From Tetragonia tetragonoides (taxonomy: Eukaryota > Streptophyta > Magnoliopsida > Caryophyllales > Aizoaceae): a stretch of 64,000 bases of DNA. The notes beneath the pieces are model-generated. The model was given only the letters and a program-made list of their open reading frames with translations, searched no databases and was not told where the DNA came from. The position numbers and the translations under genes are program-made. The stretch spans positions 32,532,501 through 32,596,500 of the forward strand of contig CM076148.1 in the NCBI GenBank assembly GCA_038025085.1, given 5' to 3'. Positions 23,818-35,800 of this stretch are shown here, in pieces (position 1 is the stretch's first letter; each line of letters starts with the position of its first letter).

Positions 23818-23980
23818 GGAAATTTTATGGGGTAAACCTCGAACTTTGCCAAAATGAATTGAATACCCACTTTTTTGAAAGATTGCACATAATATCTATA
23901 AAGTTTGGGAAAATTCTCGTCACATATAATGTGGGTATCCCATTCAATTTGACAAAGTTCGAGGTACCCCATGAAATTTC
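23818..23980. repeat. Foldback element, about 45-bp arms
   Basis: GGGGTAAACCTCGAACTTTG and GAATTGAATACCCAC at 23829-23872 are repeated in inverted form at about 23932-23973 (GTGGGTATCCCATTCAATTT, CAAAGTTCGAGGTACCCCAT). The stem is about 45 bp around a loop of about 60 bp. Unit 1 has only the left arm (18538-18651), so either the duplication endpoint lies inside the hairpin or the right arm was lost. Confidence 0.7.
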
Positions 23981-24294
23981 TATTATTTAATAAGTCTTGT
24001 GTAAGACCGTTTCATGTTAAGACAATCATAAGTAAAATTTTCTTTTCAAAACATAAACATTTCTTTGATAATTTTAGTGCAAAAGTAAAACACTTTGTTC
24101 AAAGTGTAACAGTCCTGGCACATGCATCTACACTACTTAAATCTCATGGGCAAGCTGACTGCAATACCATAACAAATTCAATGCATGGTCAGATGTCAGT
24201 GGAGTCTGCAACACTCATTAAAAGTTGAATAATACTTTTACAACCTGAAAAATTGATCAGTTGCTTCGATTACTTGATGGAAGTTTACCTAGTA

Positions 24295-24565
24295 TACTCC
24301 CTACAATTCATATTGATCTTACGAGTCTAAATGACACGCATAGAGATCAAGACAATATCACTGTACCTTTTTTTATTCTCTTTAAACCCTTGGTGGGCCA
24401 CCATATTTATTGTGTAATTTTGACTCAAATTTTTGGATATGAGAGAGAAGGCATAGATAGCTTAGTAATATCCTGACCCAAAATTTGCCCCTTTAAGAGA
24501 GGTAAAGATCAATATGGAAAGGACCAATATAATAACGCGAAGATAAATATGTAACGGAGGGAGTA
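24295..24565. mobile_element. Stowaway-like MITE
   Basis: TACTCCCT at the left (24295) and ACGGAGGGAGTA at the right (ending 24565) are the hallmark ends of Stowaway elements and include the TA target. Inner terminal words (CATATTGATCTTACG and the complement of GCGAAGATAAATATG) also pair imperfectly. About 270 bp, non-coding. Confidence 0.75.
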
Positions 24566-25000
24566 AGTAAGAGTTGCTATGCTTCCCCTCTATTTGGGGT
24601 ATGAACCATATGTCAATAAGTTGATGATGTTTTCATTGCCTTTGAGCTATGTTATGGAATAAAAACTTATACATTAATCAACTCAATGGTTCAACCTATA
24701 ATAGTTTATTTTTTACTCTGGTATTGATACTTATAATCATTACCAATCGATCCTTGTTGAACTATATCAATAAGACATGCAACACACATTTAGTAAAAGG
24801 GCTTTTCTCGAACTATAGCACACCCATAATTAGTTGCATCCATTATTACAGCAAAGTACTTGGTTTGTTCAATACTCAACGAGGAACATGGCAATGATAT
24901 GAGTGTTTATGTCTTCTTGGTGCTTATACGTGGCCCGGTTATGTAATTCATTAGCACACGAACGGATATGTCATTATTCTTTGACCATCCACATAGTGAA
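24566..25000. other. No gene recognised
   Basis: AT-rich DNA between the MITE and the copia remnant. It may contain more of the copia LTR on its right, but no border is visible. Confidence 0.35.
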
Positions 25001-25790
25001 AGAAACTATACAAATAATAGATTGAATGGCTCACCCAACATGGGTGCCTTGCGTATATTTATACTAAAAGAACTAGGGTTAGGAATATTTACAATATTAA
25101 TTTCCTAATTACCCTATTATACCCCCTCAAACTGTTAGGGAAGAACACACTGACAATTTGTCTATTAAATACAAGAATTGTTGTGAAGACAACCCTTCGG
25201 TAAAAATATCAGCAAGCTGAAACTTAGTTGGTACATATCGAATAACCAACGATCCATTGGCGACCTGTTCCCGAACAAAGTGATAATCAACATCGATGTG
25301 TTTGCTATGATCATGAAGCACTGGGTTAACATATACATAAATAGCACTAATATTATCACAGAAGATAGTGGTAGGTTGTCGAATAAAAAACCCAATTTCT
25401 ATAAGCAAATGACAGACAAGCAAAGTTTCAGCAACAAAACAATACTCAACTTCCTTAGAGGATTTGGATACCGTGGTTGCTTCTTACTACGCCAGGAAAT
25501 CAAGTTAGAGTCCAGCTTCACTGCATAACCAGTGGTCGATCGGCGATTGTGAGGACATCCGACCCAATCAACATCAGAGTAAGCTACAAGGACAGAAAGA
25601 GCTTTGCCGGAGTATAAGATGAGATCGTGATCAATCGTCCTTGCAAGATACCTGAAAATAGCTTGACAACATGTAAGTGAGCATTGCGGGGAGCATGCAA
25701 AAATTGTGAAACCAAATTAACAGCATAAGCAATATCTGGTCATGTTATAGTCAAGTATTTACAAATATTAATTTCCTAATTACCCTATTA
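25001..25790 (-). mobile_element. Ty1/copia 3' remnant: end of RT, RNase H, polypurine tract and LTR start
   Basis: On the minus strand, frames between 25770 and 25130 give YLARTIDHDL, SDVDWVGCPHNRRSTTGYAV, LDSNLISWRSKKQ, then PTTIFCDNISAIYVYVNPVL, HDHSKHIDVDYHFVREQV and VPTKFQLADIFTEGL. This is the classical copia RNase H end. Frameshifts separate the parts. After the stop a purine-rich GAGGGGG lies at about 25123-25130 (read on the minus strand), and a TATA-like TATAAATATACG inside the presumed LTR lies near 25050-25061. A 28-bp word (TATTAATTTCCTAATTACCCTATTA) occurs on both sides, at about 25093 and 25765, suggesting a deletion by recombination between short repeats. Confidence 0.85.
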
Positions 25791-26473
25791 GAAACAAATC
25801 ATTTTGCAAATAGGGAATGCAAGCGGAAACTCTCTGTCCCGAGGTTTCAAATCGTTCTTTTGGGTAGCTAACTTATATTGTCACAAATGAAATCTCACTG
25901 TTGTTTGCATAGTTGCGTATATCATATTTATTTTTTGGCTGCATATAGTTGCTTAAATCATTGAAAGTATAATTTACTTAAATCTATAACATAATATGTA
26001 GGAGATTATGGTACCCAAGAATTCTTTGCTGTTTTCTTATATTTAGGAACATAACTATTAATGAAATTAGATTGGGAAATGATTTGGGTATTCGAAACAT
26101 AACGATTCCAATTCTTAATTCTTGAAATCAGGATTTATTTGGATCCAAATTTGTTTCCAAAAATCAATAATAGCTGAGTATCTTCCCAATTCAATTCTAA
26201 ATACCAAAAGTTTGAGTGTCTACTAAATATGTTCACCCCTACTACTCGAGAGGGGGTATTATTGGTACAAATGACTTTTATTGTTATTTTTTGCCATAAA
26301 AGAAGAAGTTGATGACTTGATTCTACTGTCTCAAATTTTGAGGCTTTTATGAGCAAGATGATCCAATAAATCCAGTCCATCTAAATATATTTTGGTAATT
26401 TTATAAAGAACTAATCCTAATCGCTTACCGATCCGTTCTATGGAATAAAAACTCTTGTCAAACCCAGTTCACG
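25791..26473. other. Spacer upstream of the metallo-beta-lactamase gene
   Basis: No coding sequence is recognised. The promoter of the gene starting at 26786 should lie in the right half, but no single TATA box is convincing. Confidence 0.4.
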
Positions 26474-26505
26474 CCCGGCCCCGGCCCCGGCCCCGGCCCC
26501 CGGCC
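26474..26505. repeat. GC-only (CCCGGC)n repeat
   Basis: Thirty-two bases made only of C and G, five units of about 6 bp, in an otherwise AT-rich region about 110-145 bp upstream of the first upstream ATG of the metallo-beta-lactamase gene. It could affect promoter methylation or structure; no function is shown. Confidence 0.85.
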
Positions 26506-26616
26506 TTGAACAGCTCTACTAGTCAAATCCCACTGGTCATTCAATGGTACATGAACACAAAACAAAACGTATAAAAGTATAAAACCACGCCATTGGCTTC
26601 GTTTAGCTAACTAACT

Positions 26617-26691
26617 ATGAACACAACACTTTCACCAATCACCGACCTTTACAACGCCACCACCAACTTCCGTGACTCATTATCATCAGCA

Positions 26692-26734
<43 letters not shown>

Positions 26735-26829
26735 TTCTGCTCAATTGCAATTTCGACATCTTGAGAAATTGCGATTTCAAAAACAATGTCAATTTACACA
26801 CTAGCTGCGATAATCAAAAACCCGTCTAA
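26617..26829 (+). promoter_or_regulatory. Overlapping uORF crossing a (TC)n microsatellite
   Basis: A 70-codon ORF starts at 26617, passes through a (TC)18-like tract at 26696-26731 (encoding Ser-Leu repeats) and ends at 26829, so it overlaps the main start at 26786 in another frame. If the transcript begins upstream of 26617 this uORF would lower translation of the main ORF. Each change of one TC unit shifts the frame of its 3' part, so its stop position depends on repeat length. Transcription start is not visible from sequence. Confidence 0.45.
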
Positions 26830-29800
26830 TGAGGACGAATTTCTCACAGTCAAGCAAAATCGGCCACCGAAATTCGGTATTGAAGAGTATGATTCTTACA
26901 TCGATTCTGATCTCTGGGACCTTCCCTCTGTTCAATTGAAACCCTTGCAAGGCGAATTGGAAATTGAAGTAGACCTAGAAGGAACTGAATTGTGTTCTGG
27001 TAAAGTTAATTTGAGAGAATTTGATCTCGCTTTGGCCCTGAATCAGGTACTTTTGTTGAGAAGATTTATAAAATGTGAAATATTTTTAGGCGTTTTGTTG
27101 CTGTTTTGCCTGATTTTAGCTTCTGAATACTTTTAGTTTTGTGGTTTAGGATTTTTGTGATGTTGGCTAGGGTTTATGTTAGGTTGAAATTTGGGGTTTA
27201 TAGGCCACATTTTGTTCGTTGTTGTTTGGTTTTTGATTTTGATTTTGATTTATGGGAACTATATGTTAAATAGTGTCTTTTGATATGCATGTTGTAACAC
27301 TCTGGATTTTTATACCCTTATTTACTAACAAGGTTAGAATCTTGTTGGTGCAATTTACTTCATCATTAGCTTATAGGTTTCATACTTTCATTAATTTCGG
27401 GTGGTTGTTGTGTTTCTAGCTTTGGAGTATACAATATATGTGAGATTGTTTGGGATACTAATCAAATGGAAATGTGATTGTTTTTCTTTCTAAATTTTAG
27501 TCTGCTTTTAGTGTGGTTTATTCTTTGCTTCATAGATGAGAATTGAGATATCTTTGGAGGTTGTATTTGAGGCTTTCATGTTTATATAATAGAATCTTGT
27601 TGATGCAATTTGCTTCATCATTCCTGACTTTGCCAATGACATTAACCTTTCCTGTAGATTTATTGCCGAGTGACACAAAGTGACTTAAAATGGATCAAAT
27701 GTGTGAATGTCTTATTAGGTGTCAGAGCAGGTAGGGACGAGGAGATTGGTTGAAGGCCGGTCGAGAGTGTGGAAATACGTTGAAGGGGCTGATTTTGGAC
27801 CTGGGCCTCTGGTCCATACAGTGTTCATCACTGGCCAGTATTCACTTACTGATGGAAATAAAGAAGGTTTGTGTTAGTGTTAGCTTTTCAGGTTATATTT
27901 CTAGAGCAATATGCATGCTAGTTGCTAGTTACTTTGACTTTCAAAATCGATGAAGTGATGATTGGTCGGATCACAATTACCAAACAAGAGATAAGTACTA
28001 GTGTTAATGCTACCTTTTCTCCATGTGCTGGTGCCATTGGTATTTTATGTAGACGGTTATTCTAACGCGTGCCCAGGAGCATATGTTAACTATGAATGAA
28101 ATTCCATTAAACGTTGTGACTTGTGAGATAACATATAAATACGCAAGCCTCATACACATAACAATTGAGATATCTTTGGAGGTTGTATTTGAGGCTTTAG
28201 ATGGAGGCGTGCATCTAGTCTTGCTCTCAAACACCCCACCCTAATGCTTATTTTTATGAAATTTATGGTACAATACACCCTTTCATACATCGATTAACTG
28301 AAAGATAAATGAAAAAGGAACCTCTAGTATACTAGAATTATACCCTACTGATGATATAGTAAGGGGCTGTTAACGAAGTAATGCACTAATCAAAAAGAAT
28401 GATGTTCCTGGGATTGACGACAATATGAAATTGAAAGGAATTGGTGGCTATTCGAAGCTGACAAGATGTCGAATTGGATTGAATGGAATCTGCGGGGAGG
28501 GGGAGCGTGGGGCAGATATGGATGGTCAGCCCTGTGTAGAAGGGACCATGGCTAGTGTGGTGATGACCTATCATTGGTCACAAATTAGATTCTAAGATGA
28601 ACTGGCTTCTTGTAATTGATGATAGCTAGCTTGAGTTATCTTTGTGCTTAAGTACTACATACATAGTTTCAAAGCTAATTATCAGGTGGTACTGATGATG
28701 GTGATATCAGATATCAGAAATTGCCATAATCCTTGCAATTTGCATAGTGATAATGTTTGAATTAATTTTCTTAGAAATGCAGTTAGAATATTTTTCTACT
28801 GTTTTATATAATAATGATGTCTTAGTGATCATAAAAAGACATATGTTATTCAAGGACTTTCGCTATATCTGCGAAATTGCCGTAATCCTTGCAATTTGCA
28901 TAGTGATAATGTTTGAATTAATTTTTTTAGAAGTGCAGTTAGAATATTTTTCTACTTTTTTATATAATAATGATGTCTTAGTGATCATAAAAAGACATAT
29001 GTTATTCAAGGACTTTCGCTATATCTGCATGACTGCATCTCAGTAGAGCTTCTGATAAAATCTGCTCAACTAAGTCAATCCATGTGCAGTGGCTTGCCAG
29101 TGGATGTCCAGACCTAAATGTCTTGTGTGGCTTTTAGATGTGAAGGAAGATAGTAACCGTGTGGGGCCTTTGGTGGTTAATGGCCTTCTTCGTGATTGTG
29201 AGCACTCTAAGTGGGATGTCCTTCCAAACTTCCACTACCAGGTGAAGTTATTGTGGTGGAAAGATTAAATGCTTTTCTTGTTTTTCTTATCATTCTATTG
29301 GAGATTGCATGATACTAGATATTAAGATATCATCAGTTGAATTTAAGCATACTAGGAAGATAGTCAAGATACTAATTTAATTGAACTATAACTGTACAAC
29401 AGTACAAGTCAGCACATACTTTTGATTTGTTTGGGATCATGTGGTGTGCCTGGCTTTTCTGTGGGCCAAATCGTCTTGGGCTTTTAGTGGAGTGTCCCTT
29501 ACAGATGTTCAGCGCTTGTGGAGTGATTTGATTTTTAGTTAGAGTTGCTTTTCATTTTGAGGACTCCTTGTCCTCTCACTCGGCATTGTTATATTTGGTG
29601 ATTAATAAAACTTTTTCTTATCAATAAAACGACAAGTCAGCACATACTTTTGTGTATTTATATGGATGTGGAATAAATGACTTGATTGTTTAGTAATGAT
29701 TGTATCTGTGTTGGATGTGCTCGGGAAATTAGAAGGCAGATTAGTATTTATAGGTTTCATAGATAGCTGAATAGGCAGTTGGTAATGAGAAATCTCATGG

Positions 29801-32800
29801 ATACTTTGAACCTTTAATGCTTAAGATATAGGAGTATTATTTAACTAGAAGGCACAAATGTGCTCAAGTTGAAATTAACAGAAATTGATATGCATCAAAT
29901 TGTGCAAGTGATTCTGTTACTGTCGTATCTTTGTTTCTGGGCATACCGCAAAATTAGAAGCATGTAGTTTACACTTTAAAACTGTCCTCACTCTTCACTC
30001 ATGTTTCGTCTAGTAAACATCAACTTTCTTACTCCGGCTGATTTTAGTGTATGTCTGTTTGATTTCATCCTCTGACAGGCTATTTTTGATTTCTATTTAC
30101 TTTCTTTATAGGAGTATCCTCTGGGTGTTACGCTTGTACCAATGGGAAGTAGAACTGCAAAGCCTTTCCGTACCACCAACTTGGTTGTTATTGCTCCGGA
30201 GACTGTAACCAACAGTGAAAGCGATAAAAGTTTTCTTGCTCATGGAGATGCACTTATAGTAGATCCGGGATGTAGTTCTCGATTTCACCAGGAGGTAGTG
30301 CATTTAAGCCTTCTGCTTGAAGATAAATTATCGCAAAAGTTCTTACACTAATTCACAGTGTTTATGTTTGAAACATAGTACTTTCCTGATACCTTTGCTG
30401 CGTAAGATGAAAGGATGAACCTAGCCTAGCTAATCTGATCTTGTGTTGCTAGGATTGAGACTCTGAGTTTCTATGTGCACATCTGTTGCATATATTATTG
30501 CTAAAGCAAATTTACTTCTTTTTTTCCGATACTGAACGTGAAGTTATTGGTCATTTTGTTTTCTATATTGGCTATGATTTTAAAATTTTACATCTTTTAA
30601 CATATATTTTTAGCTTTATTTAAGTGACTTTTGTCTTCAGTTGGAAGTAAATTTATTAAGCTAAGAAGATCTGAGTTCAGTTGGGTGTCCAATGCCCAAA
30701 TAAACTCAGACCCTACCATGAAAACAATTTATTTTTTTTCACTTCACTTTTGTGTGCCCCGCTACTGTGGGGCAATTCCTACAGATGCGTTTTACTGCTA
30801 TGCGGAGGGGGAAGGAGGGTAGGTTGTTGTGGCGGTGTGCCTGTTTAGCCATTCTTTGGTGCACTTGGTTAGAGAGGAACTCCAGGATGTTCTCTGACGC
30901 GGGAAAGAGTATCGATTTAGTGTGGGAACATATAGTTTATTTGGCATCCCTGTGGGCGAAGGCGGCTGGTGCCTTCAAGGGGGTGCCACTGATGGTCATT
31001 CAACGCCATTGGCGTGATTTGTAGATACTTTACTTTAATTTTTGATATTTGAGGATACCTTATCCTCTATTCTTGTATTCTTTCACGATTTGATCAATAA
31101 ATTTTTTCCTTATCTAAAAAAAAGAAAAGTAAATCATATGACGTTCTAGTAACATAGAAGCAATAACTTCTCGCTCCCCTGAACGTTCCATTAAGAGATG
31201 TGTTGTCCTTTTGTCAGCTTGAAGAAATTCTTTCAGCTTTACCAAGAAAGTTGATTGTGTTTGTTACGCATCACCATCCTGATCATGTAGATGGTAAGGT
31301 CTCTCTCTTTGGTTCTTTATGTTTTTTTTTGAATTGAATATCACTTAGCATTTAGATAATCAATAAATTCATGTTGCACTATTTATTAGCCACCTTGGTG
31401 GTCGTCATTGAACAATGTGTTTGTATCTTATTCAAAGTTCACCAAGAAAGCTGTTGGTTCGTTCGAGTCAGAATTGAGCCTAGTTTGGTTTCTGTTTCTA
31501 AACATTGCCTCTGGTGTTCACTAAGCTCGCAAAAGAAGTAATCTTACAACAGATGTTGTTGCAGTTGGGTGAGTCAATAGAAAGTAAAGGCTCATTTACT
31601 TTAATGTAATGAACATAGTAATGCAATCAAAATCGCAATGGTAGTTATATTACCATGTTCACTTGTAAAATGACAATGATAATCAAAATCCCATTTTAAT
31701 TGGATTTCCATGGAGTATGGTAATAATGTTTACACTCCCAAAACCTAAACAATCACCATTTGCAAAGGATTTATAAACTGACCATGTTCCAACACTTCCT
31801 CTCTGCCCTCCCCCTTCGTTTTCTCTCTACTGGTGTTCACTCTTTAAATCAATTCTCTGGTTCTCTCTCTCCCCCTTCTGTTTCTCTCTCCTCTCACTAA
31901 CTCTCTCCCCTCTCTTCTCTCTCTTCTCTCTCTTTTCTTCTACTTCACTTATTCTCCCGGTCAATGCTTCTCTTTCCAGTGTGACAGCCGTGAGTCCCAT
32001 CTATTCGTTTACATTACCAGATTGATTGCATTTCCAAGTTGATTACGTTACATAGTGATTGCATTACGTCAAAGTAAACATTACCTGAAAGTTTATGTCA
32101 AGTTACCTATTCATTATGGTTGAACCCCATAGTAGGTTCCACCATAAATCTAATAGCTTTAGGTCCTGTGGAATTCTTTGCCTAGAATATTTCAATCTGG
32201 CTCCTTTTTGTGCAGCTGTACATGTTTTTATTTACTGTGGTTATGATCTCTTGCATTCCAATCAGACCTGTCCATCAACTTCAAGGACTCTTGTCCAGTG
32301 TCCACTTTAAAAGATCAATTTGTCTTGTGGCCTGACAATATACTGGACATTATACTTTCCTTTTTCTGCCCGTAAATTTTTAAATTGTGATTACTAATAG
32401 CTATTTTTAAAGCACCTCTTACTTCTATTAATTATTTTAATTTTTCTTTCCTTCTAGTATTTCACATTTAGAGGGAGTGAGTTAAAATCGACCTTTAATT
32501 AAGAGCTAGATAGATAACATAACAGAGAAAAGATTTGAAAATTTATGAGAGTAAAGTTTTGCTGATATATTATTAAACATTAGTAAAAACATTCTCTACA
32601 CAAATCAAAGAACATATTCTCAACTTTAAAAACAAATACCATTATTCAAAAAATTCTAATTTCTTCTCCACAATGGTTCAGTAGCCCAGCCACCAATGTT
32701 GGATAGGGAGATCCCCATGACCTTCATGGCTTTTGTTAGAAAATGTTCAGAGATATTAGATATCACACACACAAATAATTTTTTGATCATTGAAATACTG

Positions 32801-35800
32801 CTGTTGTACCTACTGGGCGGTTGTTGTTGTTGTTGTTGTTGTTGTTGAAATACTGCTGTTGTAGTCTTGTCTTTTCTCAACTTTTTTAGATATACATTTC
32901 ACATGAACCTCTATTTATACAAAACATAACTTAGTATTCACTAATCATATCAATGGTAAATAACCATTGAACCACAAATTATATTTTCTATTTAAATCCT
33001 TATATTCTAAACCACTAATTTAAATATGTAAAGGTTTAGTTTTAACACACCCCCTTAAACCGAGCCTTCAAAATTACTCCCTCCGTTTCGGAAAAATGAT
33101 AACGTTTGCTTTTTGAAGGTCAAACTTCACAAACTTTGACCATTGATTTCGGAAAAAATATAAGGATTTACAATGTAAAAATTCTATCGTTGGATTCGTT
33201 TAATTAGTACTTTCAAAAAATCTATTTTTTATAGTTTTATGTATTCATATAAACACAAATATTTATGGTCAAAGTAGTGCATTGGAGACCGTGCAAAAAT
33301 AAATGTTACCATTTTTTTCAGAAATGGAGTGAGTACATATTTGAATGAGTGGTTTAGAATATAAGGATTTAAGAAAACATAATTTGTGGTTCGATGGTTA
33401 TACTTATACACCATTGATATAATTAGTGAATACTAAGTTATGTTTTGTTCTTCTCAAAATAAAAAAAAGTTATGTTCTATTCTTCTCAAAATAAAAAAAA
33501 AAGTTATGTTTTGTATAAATAGAGGTTCATGTGAATCATGTAATATATTATATATCTCAAAAGTTGAGAAAGGATAGGTTTGCAGCAACAGCATTTCAGG
33601 AATCAATAAATTATTTGTGTGTGAAATCTGTCAACATGTTCTAACAGTTGTCTCAGAGTGGATACGTAGTAAACCCCAATATAATATAACAATGAAAATA
33701 TTCACTAATCAAACATATGTGAATATATAAAATGAAGGGGAACAATGAAAGTGAGCATTTACTCACCCATGATAGCCTCTGCATGCTATCTTTTCTTAAT
33801 CCATTATATTCTCCATGACATAAGTTTCTCCTTATATATTATTTCTAACTCCGTGGAAATAGTGGTTCATATTGATTTTAATTTAGGGAAAATCCTGTTG
33901 GTGCCCAATGCTTTTTGTAAATCCAATTGGTGCCCTTGTGTTTGTTGACATATTAATCTGTGACTACTCATAGCTTTTGCCGTTACATCCGGCGTTAAGT
34001 GGCAACTTTATTTTCCTTTTCCATTTCTTTTCTTTTTTCTATTCCTTTCTCCTTTCTCGTTACTAGCTTCTTAGTCCTTAGAGCAGTAGAGCACTCCATC
34101 TATCTCATCTTCCATCCACCACTCAACTCCTCCTCCATCTATCTCCACTCCCAAATCTACCACCATCTCCATTCTCCATTGCAATTGCAGTACCAACTAG
34201 AAAAAAGAAACGAACTTTATGGAAAATATAGCAGAACCTAACTACCTAAGTAAACAAAAGATCTAAATAACTGAAATAAGGAATTGTATATCGAAGAGAA
34301 GAACGAGAGAAACCTCAGGCAACTAGTCAGGGAGCGTTAAAAATCGGCCAAAATGAAATCGAATGACGAAATTGCTGAATCAAAATTGGATTCATCCAAC
34401 TCAATCATCTTCCTACGACAGCTGGCCATTGCTAAGATCGAGGTTAAGAGGAGAGATAGAGAGTGGGTTTTATATGTTATGGTGGTGGAGGTGGTGGTGT
34501 AGAGGAGAGAGAAAATGGAGGGAGAGGTGAGGAGTTTGGGTAACAAATTGGGAGGAGAGAGTGAATGAGTGGTGTGAAAGAGAAGCCATGGAGAGAGAAG
34601 CATGAGTTTAGTGAGCAATAGATCAGAGAGAGAAGCCATGGAGGTAGAAGGGCACGGTGAAGAAGAAAGGAAAAAAAAGGGAGAGGGTGGCGGGGGCAGA
34701 AAAAAAAGAAAAAGAAAAAGAAAAAACAAAATTCAAGTAATTAACCAATGCCAGTTGACGGTAAATGCTAATGATGGTCACAGAGCAACTTTGCAACATT
34801 ACACAAGGCCACCAATTGGATTTAGAAAAATCATTGGGTACCAACCGGAAATGTATTAGGTACAGGGGTACCAACAGGATTTTCCCTTTAATTTACAATC
34901 ACTCGACAATGTAAGGCTCTGAATGATTTACTATTTAGAACTTACTTATTATAGCAATTCTAATTTAAGTTTGATATTCCAACCGCTTCACCCACCTAGA
35001 GAAGGGAACACATGAACCAAAACACTAAATCAATTAGGCATTAACAGATTAGTATCAAATTTTAAAGTAACAAGGATATCCAAGCTTTGCTTGACTAATT
35101 CCATGGGCCCTGAAGTCAACAACGATGAAGACCTCCAATGGCCCAGAGGGATTCGAATTTGAGATCAAAATCATAAACAATCATTCTCTTGTTTTTTGCA
35201 GGTTCTTTTCTTTATTGTCTTAACAACCGAACTAAAACATCAATTAACTAAAATGGTGAGGAAATTATTAATTTTTGGAATCAATAGCTGTTTTCTTAAG
35301 CGGAAGATGTACTTAAGAGTGATATTCATCTGGAACAGGGACCAATGGATGCCTTGTACAATGAAAGGTTATGTTTGGCATAGTAACTTTTATTTGTATT
35401 TGCTTAACAAGGAAGACAAATTTGTTACCTATTTAGGTTTTTGTCAGCGGCCACATACTTATGCTTGTATTACTTTTTGGCTTTTGAGCTAGTTTTCTCC
35501 ATTACTATTTCCTGGGCTGCATTGACGACTAGAAACAAATACAGTGGAAAGAACAAAGCTTCTTTTTTATCTTTTTTTCTTTTTCCAAAACTGGAAACAT
35601 GCCTTTGTGTTTCATGCAGGATGTGCATGTGGGTATTCATTTGTACTGTATGGATAAAAATTGGGTGTTGAATTTGATAATTTGTTAGATGGATTCATTC
35701 AGGTTTGTCAGTCATCCAGAAATACAGACCTGATGCAATTCTTGTGGCTCATGAGAACACAATTCGGCGAATCAGAAAAGGTAGTTTCTGAACTCAAGCT

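Larger units (their letters stand above)
18654..23933. repeat. Tandem duplication, unit 2 (enlarged by two transposons)
   Basis: Second copy of the unit described at 16499. It carries the hAT element at 19873-23344 and the MITE at 23536-23794, both absent from unit 1. It lacks the retroposon at 17032-17592. All three insertions therefore post-date the duplication. Confidence 0.9.

Noticed and set aside
26762..26788. N-terminal extension of the metallo-beta-lactamase protein through the microsatellite uORF
   Set aside because: The frame of the main ORF meets a TGA at 26762-26764 upstream of its ATG, so repeat-length change cannot fuse the two.
34602..34874. Charged ORFs on both strands inside the MULE
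   Set aside because: They come from AAAAAGAAAAAGAAAAAG and GGCGGGGG-type simple sequence; only the short PDI-like stretch has family signal.
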